From the NCBI RefSeq assembly GCF_003432485.1, contig NZ_QVNQ01000011.1, positions 186,001 through 250,000 on the forward strand: 64,000 nt of DNA, read 5' to 3'. This DNA comes from Actinomadura spongiicola. Lineage in GTDB: Bacteria > Actinomycetota > Actinomycetes > Streptosporangiales > Streptosporangiaceae. The translations under genes and the position numbers were made by a program. Positions 43,208 to 52,026 of the stretch are shown here, one piece after another. Position 1 is the stretch's first letter, and every line of letters begins with the position of its first letter. A model generated the notes under the pieces. That model ran no database searches, had not been told where the DNA came from, and was given only the letters and a program-made list of their open reading frames with translations.

Positions 43208-44089
43208 CTATCCCTTGACGGCGGTCGAGGTGAGCGACTGGATGAAGGTGCGCTGGGTGAGCAGGAACACGATCAGGACGGGCAGCGTGGTGATGACGTT
43301 GCCGGCCATCACCGCCGACCAGATCGTGTGGTGCTGCCCGGCGAAGGTCGTCAGCCCGAGTTGCAGGGTGTAGTTGTCGTCGGTGGAGATGGCGATGAGC
43401 GGCCAGGTGAGATCGTTCCAGGACGTGAGGAACGTCAGCGCCGCCAGGGTCGCCAGCGCCGGTCTGGCCAGCGGCAGCACGATCCTGACCAGGACCTGGA
43501 GGCGACCGCAGCCGTCGATGATCGCGGCCTCCTCGATGTCGCGCGGCAGCGCGAGGAAGAACTGCCGCAGCAGGTAGACGCCGAACACCGAGACCAGGTT
43601 GGGCAGGATCAGCGCGCCCAGCGAGTCGGCCAGGCCGAGGTTCTTCATCAGGATGAAGGTGGGGATCATGGTGAGCTGGAACGGGATGATGATCGTCGCG
43701 ACCAGCAGCCCGAACAGCACGCCGGAGCCGCGGAACCGCAGCCGCGCGAACCCGTAGGCGGCCAGCGAGCACAGCACGAGGTTGGAGACCACGCTCACCA
43801 GCGAGACCAGCACCGAGTTGAGGAACCAGCGCGGGAAGTCGGTGTTGGTGAAGACGTAGCGGTAGCCGTCCAGGTGGATCCCGTCGGGCACCAGCGCGGG
43901 CGGGTACTTGTTGATCTGCGCGTCGGCCATGAACGACGCCAGGACCTCCCAGAGGAGCGGCAGCACGAACAGCAGGGCCAGGGGCGCCAGCCCGACGTGG
44001 GACCAGTCGATCCGGCGCCGGGGACGGGACGGTGCCGCCACCGTCCGGGACGGGGACGTCCCGGAGCGCACTTCTTCGGCAGTCTTCAC
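43208..44089 (-). CDS. Sugar ABC transporter permease (MalG type)
   Basis: A 293-aa inner-membrane permease with six helices. The EAA loop reads EEAAIIDGCGRLQVLVRIVL and couples to the ATPase. The N-terminus has a short charged segment before the first helix (LAPLALLFVLPLLWEVL). GTG start with GGAGG 6 bases upstream; it overlaps the previous permease stop in a GTGA. The operon has no ATPase gene, so a shared MsiK-type ATPase elsewhere is likely, as is common in actinobacteria. Confidence 0.95.
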   Translation of the reverse strand: MKTAEEVRSGTSPSRTVAAPSRPRRRIDWSHVGLAPLALLFVLPLLWEVLASFMADAQINKYPPALVPDGIHLDGYRYVFTNTDFPRWFLNSVLVSLVSVVSNLVLCSLAAYGFARLRFRGSGVLFGLLVATIIIPFQLTMIPTFILMKNLGLADSLGALILPNLVSVFGVYLLRQFFLALPRDIEEAAIIDGCGRLQVLVRIVLPLARPALATLAALTFLTSWNDLTWPLIAISTDDNYTLQLGLTTFAGQHHTIWSAVMAGNVITTLPVLIVFLLTQRTFIQSLTSTAVKG

Positions 44090-44976
44090 GCGAACCTCCG
44101 TCGAGCGCGCGTGAGCAGGTAGCGGACGCCGCCGAGGGCCAGCAGGACCACGGCGAGGACGTAGGCGGCAGCCGCGCCGTAGCCCGCGTCGAACACCTTG
44201 AACGCCTGGTTGTAGATGAAGTAGACGACGACGGCGGTGGAGCCCAGCGGCCCGCCCCGGGTGGTCGCGTAGACCAGGTCGAACAGCTGCATGGCGACCA
44301 GGCTCTGCCAGATCACCACGAAGGTGGTGACCGGCCGCACGCTCGGCAGCGTGACGTGGCGGAAGATGTTCCACCGGCCCGCGCCGTCGATCCGCGCGGC
44401 CTCCACCAGGCTCGGCGGGATGTCCTGGAGCGCGGCCAGAAAGATGATCACGCAGAAGCCGGTACCGCCCCACAGCCCGATCCCGGTCAGCGTGTAGAGC
44501 GCGGTGTTGGGATCTTCGAGGAAGCCCTGGCGGGGGATCCCGAACGCCGACAGGATCCGGTTGGCCACACCGAACCGGGCGTCGCAGATGAAGGCGAACA
44601 ACACCCCGGTCGCGGCCGGCGACACCACGAACGGCACGATCACGCACGTCCGGTAGATGCCGATCAGCTTGGTGCGCGGCCGGTTCAGCGCCATCGCGAT
44701 CAGCAGGCCGAGGCCCGCGCTGCCCGGGACGTACAGCGCGGTGAAGATCAGCGTGTTACGGATCGACTGGCGGAAGGCCGGGTCGTCCAGCAGCCGCTCG
44801 TAGTTGTCCATCCCCACCCAGCGGCCCGAGGTCACCAGATCGGAGTCGGTGAACGAGAGCAGCAGCGACCAGACCATCGGCAGCAGGCTGAGGCCGAGGA
44901 TGAGCAGCGTCGCCGGCAGCACGAAGGCCCATGCGGCCGGGGTCTCGCCGAGTGCCCTCTTCATGGGGCGGGCCAT
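44086..44976 (-). CDS. Sugar ABC transporter permease (MalF type)
   Basis: A 296-aa permease with six helices, the partner of the MalG-type protein. Signatures are the N-terminal AAWAFVLPATLLILGLSLLP, RWVGMDNYERLLDDPAF, and the EAA loop SLVEAARIDGAGRWNIFRHV. It lies 3 bases after the binding-protein stop. Together the two permeases form the channel for the oligosaccharide. Confidence 0.95.
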   Translation of the reverse strand: MARPMKRALGETPAAWAFVLPATLLILGLSLLPMVWSLLLSFTDSDLVTSGRWVGMDNYERLLDDPAFRQSIRNTLIFTALYVPGSAGLGLLIAMALNRPRTKLIGIYRTCVIVPFVVSPAATGVLFAFICDARFGVANRILSAFGIPRQGFLEDPNTALYTLTGIGLWGGTGFCVIIFLAALQDIPPSLVEAARIDGAGRWNIFRHVTLPSVRPVTTFVVIWQSLVAMQLFDLVYATTRGGPLGSTAVVVYFIYNQAFKVFDAGYGAAAAYVLAVVLLALGGVRYLLTRARRRFA

Positions 44977-44979
44977 CGG

Positions 44980-46275
44980 TCACTCCTCCGTGGCGAGCGC
45001 CGAGTCGGCCGCCTTCGCGGCCCGGTCCAGTGCCGGCCCCGGCTCCATCTTGCCCAGCAGGACGGCCGCGATGGCCTCCTGCACGGCCTGGGAGAGCTTG
45101 GGGTAGGCGCGCAGCGTCGGACGGGTGCGCATCTTGGGCAGGTTGTCGATCCAGACGTCGAGCTTCCACCGGGCTTGGTAGGCCGCGTAGCTCGGGTGAC
45201 GGGACGCGCTCGCACGCAGCGGCAACTGACCGGTCGCCAGGTCCCAGCGCAGGTCCTGTGCCGGGCGCGTCAGCCAGAGCAGGAACTCGGTGGCCGCCTT
45301 CCGGCGCTCGGACCCCTTGTCCATGACCACCCAGTTGTCCGGGCCGCCGATCGTGGTGTTGTCGCCGTTGAACCCGGGGAGCGGCGCCACCGCATAGTCG
45401 ATCTTCGCGGGTCCGATGTCGGCGAGCGCCCACGGACCGGCGACGAACATCCCCATCTTCCCATTGTTGAACAGCTGACCCATCCGCGCGCCGGCCGAGT
45501 CCTGGTCGAGATAGACCGACTTGTCGGCCACGGACATGTCCCGCCAGACCGTGAGCCCGCGTACCCCCTCGGGACCGGCGAAGCGGGACCTGCGGCGGTC
45601 GGGCGTCACGATGTCGCCGCCCTGCTGCCAGACCAGCGGCCACAGCCGCCAGGTCACGTCCTCGCCGTCGGCGATCGGCCACGCCGTTCCGTACGTGCCC
45701 TTGGACGGGTCGGTCAGTGCCTTGGCGGTGGCCCGGAAGTCGTCCCAGGACCAGCCGGGTTTGGGCGGCGCCACCTTCTGCTCGGCGAAGAGCTTCTTGT
45801 TGTAGATGACGGCGAGGTTGTCGGTCAGCGCGGGGATGGCCCGCACCCGGCCGTCGACGGTGGCCGCCGCGCGGGCGGCGGGCCAGAAGTCGTTCCAGTC
45901 GACCCCCGGCGCCTGCACGGCGGAGGTCAGGTCGGCGACCTTCCGGTTACGGGCGATGCTGGCCAGGTCGGAACCGTAGATGTAGCTGATGTCGGGATAG
46001 CTGCCCGAGACCAGGGCGGCGGTGACCTTCGGCAGGAGCTGGTCGGCGGTGGACCCGCCGCTCTGGCTCACCACCTTGATCTTGGGGTGGGTGCGGTTGA
46101 ACTCCGCCACCAGCCCGTCCAGGGCCTTCTGCGCGATCTGCGTCTGGCCGTGCCAGAAGACGATGCGCACGGTGCCGTCGGCGGAGACCCCGCCGTCGTC
46201 TCCCGAACACCCGCTCAGCAGGGCGCCCGCGAGGACGGCCGCGCAGGCCGTGGCCGACCCTATACCGATCTTCAT
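44980..46275 (-). CDS. Extracellular sugar-binding lipoprotein
   Basis: A 431-aa solute-binding protein of the family 1 (MalE-like) type. The lipobox is LLSGC with Cys23. The fold is seen in VRIVFWHGQTQIAQKALDGL, YPDISYIYGSDLAS, AIPALTDNLAVIYNKKLF, and GKMGMFVAGPWALADI. It binds the imported saccharide and delivers it to the permeases. It overlaps the GH4 stop by 4 bases. Confidence 0.95.
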   Translation of the reverse strand: MKIGIGSATACAAVLAGALLSGCSGDDGGVSADGTVRIVFWHGQTQIAQKALDGLVAEFNRTHPKIKVVSQSGGSTADQLLPKVTAALVSGSYPDISYIYGSDLASIARNRKVADLTSAVQAPGVDWNDFWPAARAAATVDGRVRAIPALTDNLAVIYNKKLFAEQKVAPPKPGWSWDDFRATAKALTDPSKGTYGTAWPIADGEDVTWRLWPLVWQQGGDIVTPDRRRSRFAGPEGVRGLTVWRDMSVADKSVYLDQDSAGARMGQLFNNGKMGMFVAGPWALADIGPAKIDYAVAPLPGFNGDNTTIGGPDNWVVMDKGSERRKAATEFLLWLTRPAQDLRWDLATGQLPLRASASRHPSYAAYQARWKLDVWIDNLPKMRTRPTLRAYPKLSQAVQEAIAAVLLGKMEPGPALDRAAKAADSALATEE

Positions 46276-47618
46276 CGTCGATCTCCTTTCCCGTCGCTGT
46301 CGTGGAAGGCGGGTAGCCAGCGCGCCTGCTCGTCCAGGAGTTCGTCGGTCAACGCCTGGATGTCGGGCAGAGGGAGCAGGGCCGCGGTCAGCCGGTCGAG
46401 GGTGAGCGCGGTGTTGACGAGCCGACGGGAGCGGGTCCGGTAGGCCTCGACCACGCAGGACTGGAAGGCGATCGAGGGAAGGTTGACGGCGGCGCAGGCC
46501 GCGGGCAGGTCACCGACGCGGGTCGGCTGGACGCCGCTCGCGTCGACCAGGCAGGGGACCTCCACGCAGGCGCCGGCGGGCAGGTTCGTGATCAGGCCGT
46601 CGTTGGGAACGTTCCCGTAGATCACGCGGGGTGTGCCGGTCAGGATCGAGTCGACGATGCCCGCCGCGTACTCCCCGCTCAGCGTGAGCGGCTCGGCGGC
46701 CAGCTCGTCTGCCAGCGCCTCCTGTTCGGCGTCGCCCTGCCCGCTGCCGATCGCGTGGTAGTCCCAGCGCTCGGGCAGCAGCTCGGCGATCAGCTCCGGC
46801 GACCGGCGGAAGTGCGGGAAGTACTCGGAGACGTGGTGGCTGGACTCGGTCGGGAAGTAGCCGGTGAGCTTCATGACCTCGGTGCGGACCCGTTCGCGGC
46901 CGCCCGCGTACCATTCGTCGATCTCCACGACCGGGTCGTGCTCACCGCGACTGTAGGCGAGCATCGTGTCGTACAGGCGAGGCAGGATCGAACGGCCCTC
47001 GTGCTTGAACTCCAGCATCCAGGCCTGGTGGTTGATGCCGGCGGCGCGGAACGACCAGGTGCCCGGGGCCAGTCCCATGATGTCGGCGAGCTGACCGGCG
47101 GTGTGGTGGACGGAGTGGCACAGCCCGACCGCCTTGACGCCCCGGCTCTGGAGGTACGCGCAGTTGATCGACATGGGGTTGGCGTACTGGAGGACGAGGG
47201 CGTCCGGACACAGCTCCAGGACGTCGTCGGCGAGCCCGTCGAGCACCGCCATCGTGCGCAGCCCGCGCATCGCGCCGCCGGGGCCGAGGGTGTCGCCCAC
47301 GGTCTGGTCGATCCCGTACCTGCGCGGGATCTCCATGTCCAGGGTGTAGGCGCTCTGGCTGCCGACCTGGAAGCACACGATCACGAAGTCGGCGCCGTCG
47401 AGGGCGGCGCGGCGGTCGGTCGTGGTCTCCAGCTCGATCTTGTACCCGTGGGCGGACGCGACCCGCCTGACCAGACGCTCGGTTCGCGCGAGCGGCACCG
47501 GGTCGATGTCCATCAGGGTGTAGGCGGCCTCGCGCGGGCTCTCCAGCGCCAGGAAGTCGGTCATCAGGCGCAGCGGGAACTCCTGTCCCCCGGCGCCGAT
47601 CATCGCGATCTTCGTCAT
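46272..47618 (-). CDS. GH4 glycosidase (MelA/alpha-galacturonidase group)
   Basis: A 448-aa cytosolic glycosidase that uses NAD+ and a divalent metal in a redox mechanism. The Rossmann loop is KIAMIGAGGQEFPLRLM. The family region YTLDMEIPRRYGIDQTVGD, the metal/substrate motif QYANPMSINCAYL, GLCHSVHHTAGQL with the metal cysteine, and GINHQAWMLEF with the metal histidine are all present. The group contains alpha-galactosidases and alpha-galacturonidases; the locus suggests a galacto-configured substrate. It starts 4 bases inside the aldehyde dehydrogenase end. Confidence 0.92.
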   Translation of the reverse strand: MTKIAMIGAGGQEFPLRLMTDFLALESPREAAYTLMDIDPVPLARTERLVRRVASAHGYKIELETTTDRRAALDGADFVIVCFQVGSQSAYTLDMEIPRRYGIDQTVGDTLGPGGAMRGLRTMAVLDGLADDVLELCPDALVLQYANPMSINCAYLQSRGVKAVGLCHSVHHTAGQLADIMGLAPGTWSFRAAGINHQAWMLEFKHEGRSILPRLYDTMLAYSRGEHDPVVEIDEWYAGGRERVRTEVMKLTGYFPTESSHHVSEYFPHFRRSPELIAELLPERWDYHAIGSGQGDAEQEALADELAAEPLTLSGEYAAGIVDSILTGTPRVIYGNVPNDGLITNLPAGACVEVPCLVDASGVQPTRVGDLPAACAAVNLPSIAFQSCVVEAYRTRSRRLVNTALTLDRLTAALLPLPDIQALTDELLDEQARWLPAFHDSDGKGDRR

Positions 47619-49039
47619 GAGTCTCCTGTCTGGGGGTGCCGGTCGTGGGTGTCGCGCAGGGGGGTGTCGCGCAGGGGGGCGGGCAGGAACTCGTCCGGTA
47701 CGTCCTGGAAGACGACGGGACGCAGGAAGCGCCGGATCGCGGTGAATCCGACCGAGGTGTGCAGCGGGTCGGTCGTGGACGGCCACGGGCCGCCGTGCTG
47801 CATCGCCGGGCTCACCGTCACGCCGGTCGGCCAGCCGTTGTGCACGATCCGCCCGGCCCGCGCCGCCGCCATGACGAGCAGCGTGCGGACCAGCGCGGTG
47901 TCGGACTGCTCGGCGTGGATCGTCATCGTGAGGCTGCCGGGCAGCCGTTCCACGGCCGCGACGAGTTCGGCGACCGAGTCGTACTCCGCCAGCACCGAAA
48001 CCGGGCCGAAGCACTCCTCCAGTAGCGGGCCCGCCAGTTCTCGCGCGGGAACCTTGAACAGTGCCGGTGCCGCGACGTCCCCGCTGGTCGGTATCGGACG
48101 GACGAGCGGCGTCACCCCCGGGGCCTCGGCCAGGGCCGCGACGCCGTCCCGGTAGGCGGCGGCGATCCGTTCGCCGAGCAGCCGCCGCGGCTCCACCAGG
48201 GACACGGCTTCGGCGAGCCGGTCGTCCAGGCCGTGCCCGCGGCTGATCAGCACCACTCCCGGTTTGGTGCAGAACTGGCCCGCGCCCAGGGTGTAGGACG
48301 CGACGAAACCGTCGGCGATCTCCGGGCCCCGGGCCTCGACCGCGGCGGCGGTCACCACCACCGGGTTCAGCGAGCCGAGTTCGCCGTAGAAGGGGATCGG
48401 GTCGGGGCGGGCGTGCGCGAGGTCCGCCAGGGCCCGTCCGCCGGTCGCCGATCCGGTGAAGGCGGCGGCGCGGATGTCGGGGTTGGTGACCAGCGCCCGT
48501 CCGGCCTCCATCCCGTGCGTCAGGTCGAGCACACCCTCGGGGAGCACCTCGGCGACCAGCGCCGCGCACAGCTCGGACAGCCGGGGATGCCCCGGATGCG
48601 CCTTCACGACCACCGGGCAGCCGGCGGCGAGCGCGCTCGCGGTGTCCCCGCCGGCGACGGAGAAGGCCAGCGGGAAGTTGGACGCCGCGAACACCGCGAC
48701 CGGGCCGATCGGGACGAGCATGCGGCGCAGGTCGGGTCCGGGTCCGTTCCGGTCGACGATGATCTCCCGGAACCGGCCGTCGAGGACGCCGTCCGCGAAC
48801 AGGTCGAGCTGGTGGGTGGTGCGGGCGAGTTCGCCGGTGAGCCGCTCGGCGCCGAGCGCCGTCTCCTCGTCGGCGAGCGCGACGAGATCCCGCTCGGCCG
48901 CGCGGAGCGCGGCGGCCACGTCGCGGAGGAGCCCGGCCCGCTCGGGCAGGGGCAGCGCCGCGAAACCGGGCGCGGCCGCGGCCGCTGCGGCGCAGATGTC
49001 GGCGACCCCGTCCACGGTGGTCTCGGCCGGGGCGCTCAT
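47615..49039 (-). CDS. Aldehyde dehydrogenase (ketoglutarate-semialdehyde type)
   Basis: A 474-aa NAD(P)-dependent enzyme. The family residues are the Asn in FAASNFPLAFSVAGGD, the glycine loop AFTGSATGGRAL, the catalytic Glu in YGELGSLNP and the catalytic Cys in TLGAGQFCTKPGV. The closest known group is 2,5-dioxovalerate/alpha-ketoglutarate semialdehyde dehydrogenase, the last step of non-phosphorylating sugar-acid routes. It overlaps both neighbours by 4 bases. Confidence 0.92.
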   Translation of the reverse strand: MSAPAETTVDGVADICAAAAAAAPGFAALPLPERAGLLRDVAAALRAAERDLVALADEETALGAERLTGELARTTHQLDLFADGVLDGRFREIIVDRNGPGPDLRRMLVPIGPVAVFAASNFPLAFSVAGGDTASALAAGCPVVVKAHPGHPRLSELCAALVAEVLPEGVLDLTHGMEAGRALVTNPDIRAAAFTGSATGGRALADLAHARPDPIPFYGELGSLNPVVVTAAAVEARGPEIADGFVASYTLGAGQFCTKPGVVLISRGHGLDDRLAEAVSLVEPRRLLGERIAAAYRDGVAALAEAPGVTPLVRPIPTSGDVAAPALFKVPARELAGPLLEECFGPVSVLAEYDSVAELVAAVERLPGSLTMTIHAEQSDTALVRTLLVMAAARAGRIVHNGWPTGVTVSPAMQHGGPWPSTTDPLHTSVGFTAIRRFLRPVVFQDVPDEFLPAPLRDTPLRDTHDRHPQTGDS

Positions 49040-50100
49040 CGGGCGAGCCCCGGCAGCAACCGCCTCGCGTTCTCGGCGTACACGAGTGCGAGCACGTCGT
49101 CCGGGAGGTGGACGCCGGAGATCGTCCACCGTCCCATCGGCGGCGGTTCCTCGGGCGAGTACGGGAAGCACTCGTCGTCGGTCTCCATGAAGCGGAAGTG
49201 CAGCGGGTAGGCCGTGCCCGAGTGCGGGATCTCGTCGGTGCCGAACAGCACCCGGTCCGGGTGGCGCGTCATCAGGGCGCGGGTGGCCCTGGGCTGGCGG
49301 CCGAGCTGGTTGAGCCGGGCGGCGATGTCGATGTGCAGGTTGGGATAGGTGTCGAGCATCCGGCTCACCCAGCCGAGGTCTTCGGCGTTGCCGCCGCCGT
49401 GCACCGCGACGAACGTGGTCCGCGGATGGGCGCCGACCACGGCCTCCAGGGCGTCCATGAGGCGCTCGAAGCTCGGCAGTCCGGGCCGCGCGAACGACCA
49501 CTCGGGGTGCGCGAGGAGGATCTCCAGCAGCTCGTTGCGCTCGTCGACGGGGTCGAAGAAGGCCCTCGGGTCCGCGGTGTGGATCCAGACCGGCAGGTCG
49601 AGTTCGCCGGCGGCCTCCCACAGCGCGTCGAGCCGCGGATCGTCGGGCAGGACCGGCTCGCCGCGCCCGTCGCGCACCTCCAGGCCCAGGTCCTTCCACA
49701 CCTTGAGGCCGCCCGCTCCGGCCTCCTTCGACTCGGTGAGGCTCTTCACCAGCCGGGTGTCGCCGTCCGGCAGGGCCAGCTCCGCCCAGTCGACATGGCA
49801 GAAGGTCACGAACCGTCCGGGATGGGCCGCGTCGTAGCGGGCGAGGTTGGCCTCAAGCTCGGCGCCCCACCGGCCGTCCAGGTTGACCAGGCTCCGGACG
49901 TTGTGCTCGTCCATGGCGGCCAGCAGCGCGGGGACGTCGGGGACCATCCATTCGCCGGGGCGGCCGTCCCAGTCGCTCAGCCATCGGCCCAGGTGAGCGT
50001 GGGCGTCGACCGCGGGGAACCTGGCTCGCGGGACCTCGTGTTCCCGGACGGTGAGCCGCCGGCGCGGAACGTACCGGCTCAGCAGGAGTGCGTCGGACAT
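49036..50100 (-). CDS. Amidohydrolase-family (COG2159) metal enzyme
   Basis: A 354-aa TIM-barrel hydrolase/decarboxylase. Metal residues are the HxH in AVDAHAHLGRW, the His in LPVWIHTADPRAFF, FVAVHGGGNAEDLG, and the Asp in RVLFGTDEIPHSG. The group contains lactonases, decarboxylases and dehydratase-like enzymes acting on carboxylic acids. Two adjacent ATGs (50103 and 50100) are possible; GGGTGG is better spaced for the second. It is the first gene of the operon after iclR, with an operator 15 bases upstream. Confidence 0.87.
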   Translation of the reverse strand: MSDALLLSRYVPRRRLTVREHEVPRARFPAVDAHAHLGRWLSDWDGRPGEWMVPDVPALLAAMDEHNVRSLVNLDGRWGAELEANLARYDAAHPGRFVTFCHVDWAELALPDGDTRLVKSLTESKEAGAGGLKVWKDLGLEVRDGRGEPVLPDDPRLDALWEAAGELDLPVWIHTADPRAFFDPVDERNELLEILLAHPEWSFARPGLPSFERLMDALEAVVGAHPRTTFVAVHGGGNAEDLGWVSRMLDTYPNLHIDIAARLNQLGRQPRATRALMTRHPDRVLFGTDEIPHSGTAYPLHFRFMETDDECFPYSPEEPPPMGRWTISGVHLPDDVLALVYAENARRLLPGLAR

Positions 50101-50115
50101 CATGCCACCCGTTGT

Positions 50116-50146
50116 GTTCGAGATTTCGAACAGCATTCGAAATGCT
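50116..50146. promoter_or_regulatory. Predicted IclR operator upstream of the amidohydrolase operon
   Basis: GTTCGAGATTTCGAAC (50116-50131) with perfect 6-bp arms, followed at once by a second perfect palindrome AGCATT-CGA-AATGCT (50132-50146). The first site ends 15 bases before the operon's first start codon. Confidence 0.85.
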
Positions 50147-50187
50147 GATGGCGGGACCGTAATCGACGTTTTATTTCATCGTCAAGG

Positions 50188-50952
50188 TCAGACGAGGTGG
50201 CCGAGACGGGCGGACAGCACACCCGCCCTTTCCCGCACGAGATCACCGAGCCGGTCCCGCACGTCGTCGTCCCAGCGCGGCGACGGAACGGAGATGCTCA
50301 TCGAGGCGACCAGCGCGCCCGTGTGGTCGTGGACGCCCGCCGCCACGCAGTGCACCGCGTCGTTGGACTCGGCGTCGTCGTGGCCGAGACCGGTCTCGCG
50401 GGTCCGCGCGATCTCCTCGCGCAGCCGGTCCGGTGAGGCGATGCTGTTCGCGGTCATGGTGACGAGTTCGCGGTCGTCCGGGAAGAGTTCGTCGAGCTCC
50501 TCCGGCGGCAGCCCGGCGAGCAGCACCTTGCCGAGGCCGGTGCAGTGCGCGGGCAGGAGCCGGCCGACGGTCGAGACCATCCGCACCGGATGGGTGCTCT
50601 CGGCGCGGGCGATGTAGAGCACCTGGTCGCCTTCGAGTACCCCCACCTGGACCGTCTCTCCGCAGGCGGCGGCCGTCTCGTCGGCGACCTCCTGGGCCTC
50701 GCGGATCAGGTCGAGGTTCTGGGCGAACACCCCGCCGAGCTGGAACAGCCGGACCCCCAGGCGGTAGCGCGTCGGCTGGCCGGGCACCGCGACCAGGTAG
50801 TGGCGGCCGACGAGCGTGGTGAGCAGCTCGTGGACGGTGGTCCGGGGAAGCCGGAGGCGCGCGGCGATGTCGGGGGCCGACAGCGTCGGGACGTCGAGGA
50901 AGAGCTCCAGAATGTTCAGCGCCCGGCTCACCGCCGGAACCTCACGCGCCAT
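50188..50952 (-). CDS. IclR-family transcriptional regulator
   Basis: A 254-aa regulator. The N-terminal winged helix reads ALNILELFLDVPTLSAPDIA with RLRLPRTTVHELLTTLVGR. The effector domain runs from about residue 80 with GRLLPAHCTGLGKVLLAGL, VAAGVHDHTGALVASMSISV and the C-terminal helix. AGAGG lies before the ATG. It sits between the amidohydrolase operon and the U32/SMP-30 operon, whose promoter it faces. The palindromes on both sides and before GH114 are its probable sites, with a pathway sugar acid as effector. Confidence 0.94.
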   Translation of the reverse strand: MAREVPAVSRALNILELFLDVPTLSAPDIAARLRLPRTTVHELLTTLVGRHYLVAVPGQPTRYRLGVRLFQLGGVFAQNLDLIREAQEVADETAAACGETVQVGVLEGDQVLYIARAESTHPVRMVSTVGRLLPAHCTGLGKVLLAGLPPEELDELFPDDRELVTMTANSIASPDRLREEIARTRETGLGHDDAESNDAVHCVAAGVHDHTGALVASMSISVPSPRWDDDVRDRLGDLVRERAGVLSARLGHLV

Positions 50953-51048
50953 GGTCCACCTCTTCTTTGTGCCGCAGGGACGGGACGGGGGCGGCGTTGA
51001 CACCCCACACGGACAGAGATTATCGTCCGGCACAGGATATCGGACATT

Positions 51049-51064
51049 GTTCGAAATATCGAAC
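51049..51064. promoter_or_regulatory. Predicted IclR operator between iclR and the U32-like gene
   Basis: GTTCGAAATATCGAAC has perfect 6-bp arms and ends 11 bases before the ATG at 51076, directly before the GGAGG ribosome-binding site. A degenerate second inverted pair GTCCG/CGGAC (51025-51029 and 51041-51045) lies just upstream. Confidence 0.85.
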
Positions 51065-51075
51065 TCGGAGGCAGG

Positions 51076-52026
51076 ATGAGCGATCTTCCCGGCGAGGCCG
51101 CGCTTCGGGACCTCGGACTCCCGGCCCGCGGGGAGGGCCCCGCGGGCTCCACGGCGCGGTTCCCCGACTCCGGTTCCTGGCGGACGGAGATACCTTCCGT
51201 CGAAGGGCCCGCCGTCCTCCAGGGAGTGCTGGCCGAGATCGAGCGCCTCGACGTGCCGGTGCACCGGGTCAGCCAGGGCAGCGGGGTGTGGATGCTCACC
51301 GACGCGGAGATCACCGAGATGGTGGGCGCCTGCGCGGAGCGCGGCATCGAACTCTGCCTGTTCCTCGGCCCCCGCGGCACCTGGGACATCGGCGGCTCGG
51401 TGCGCTCGGACTCGGGCGGCGCCGGGCTGCGGGCGCGCGGCCGTGACCAGCTCGCCCAGTGCGTCGCCGAGGCCGAGCGCGCGGCGGCGCTGGGCGTGCG
51501 GTGCCTGCTGGTGGCCGACGAGGGCGTGCTGTGGACCCTGCACCAGATGCGCGCGGGCGGACGGCTGCCCGCCGACACCACCTTCAAGGTCTCCGCGCTG
51601 GTCGGGCCGGTCAACCCGATCGCCTACGGCATCTGGGAGGGCCTCGGCGCCGACTCCATCAACGTGCCGAGCGACCTCACCCTGCACCAGCTCGCCGAGA
51701 TCCGGCAGGTCAGCGCCTGCCCCGTGGACTTCTACATCGAGGCCCCCGACGACCTCGGCGGATTCGTCCGGCTGTACGAGGCGGCCGAACTCGTCCGGTG
51801 CGGCGCGCCCATCTACCTGAAGTTCGGGTTGCGCAACGCCGCGTCCGTCTACCCGGTGGGACGACATCTGCGGGACGTCGCCGTGGCGAGCGGACGGGAA
51901 CGCGTCCGGCGCGGCCGGCTCGTGCTCGACCTGCTCCAACGCTACGGAGCCGACGCCGCCATGTCCCCCCTCGGCAGCCGGGAGCCGGGGAACCTGGTCA
52001 GGTTCCCGGTCCCCGTCACGGTATGA
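51076..52026 (+). CDS. U32-peptidase-like TIM-barrel protein
   Basis: A 316-aa protein of a U32-like group found in sugar loci. Telling segments are GPAVLQGVLAEIERLDVPVH, GACAERGIELCLFLGPRGTW, GLGADSINVPSDLTLHQLAE and VDFYIEAPDDLGGFVRLYEA, then IYLKFGLRNAASVYPVG. The Cys set that holds an iron-sulfur cluster in the classical U32 enzymes is not present, so proteolysis is unlikely. An aldolase- or isomerase-like role in the pathway is possible but unproven. GGAGG precedes the ATG; it overlaps the SMP-30 gene by 4 bases. Confidence 0.72.
   Translation: MSDLPGEAALRDLGLPARGEGPAGSTARFPDSGSWRTEIPSVEGPAVLQGVLAEIERLDVPVHRVSQGSGVWMLTDAEITEMVGACAERGIELCLFLGPRGTWDIGGSVRSDSGGAGLRARGRDQLAQCVAEAERAAALGVRCLLVADEGVLWTLHQMRAGGRLPADTTFKVSALVGPVNPIAYGIWEGLGADSINVPSDLTLHQLAEIRQVSACPVDFYIEAPDDLGGFVRLYEAAELVRCGAPIYLKFGLRNAASVYPVGRHLRDVAVASGRERVRRGRLVLDLLQRYGADAAMSPLGSREPGNLVRFPVPVTV

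Noticed and set aside
50188..51939. A 583-codon frame extending iclR upstream
   Set aside because: The extension is antisense of the U32-like gene; the IclR N-terminus at 50952 has its own ribosome-binding site.
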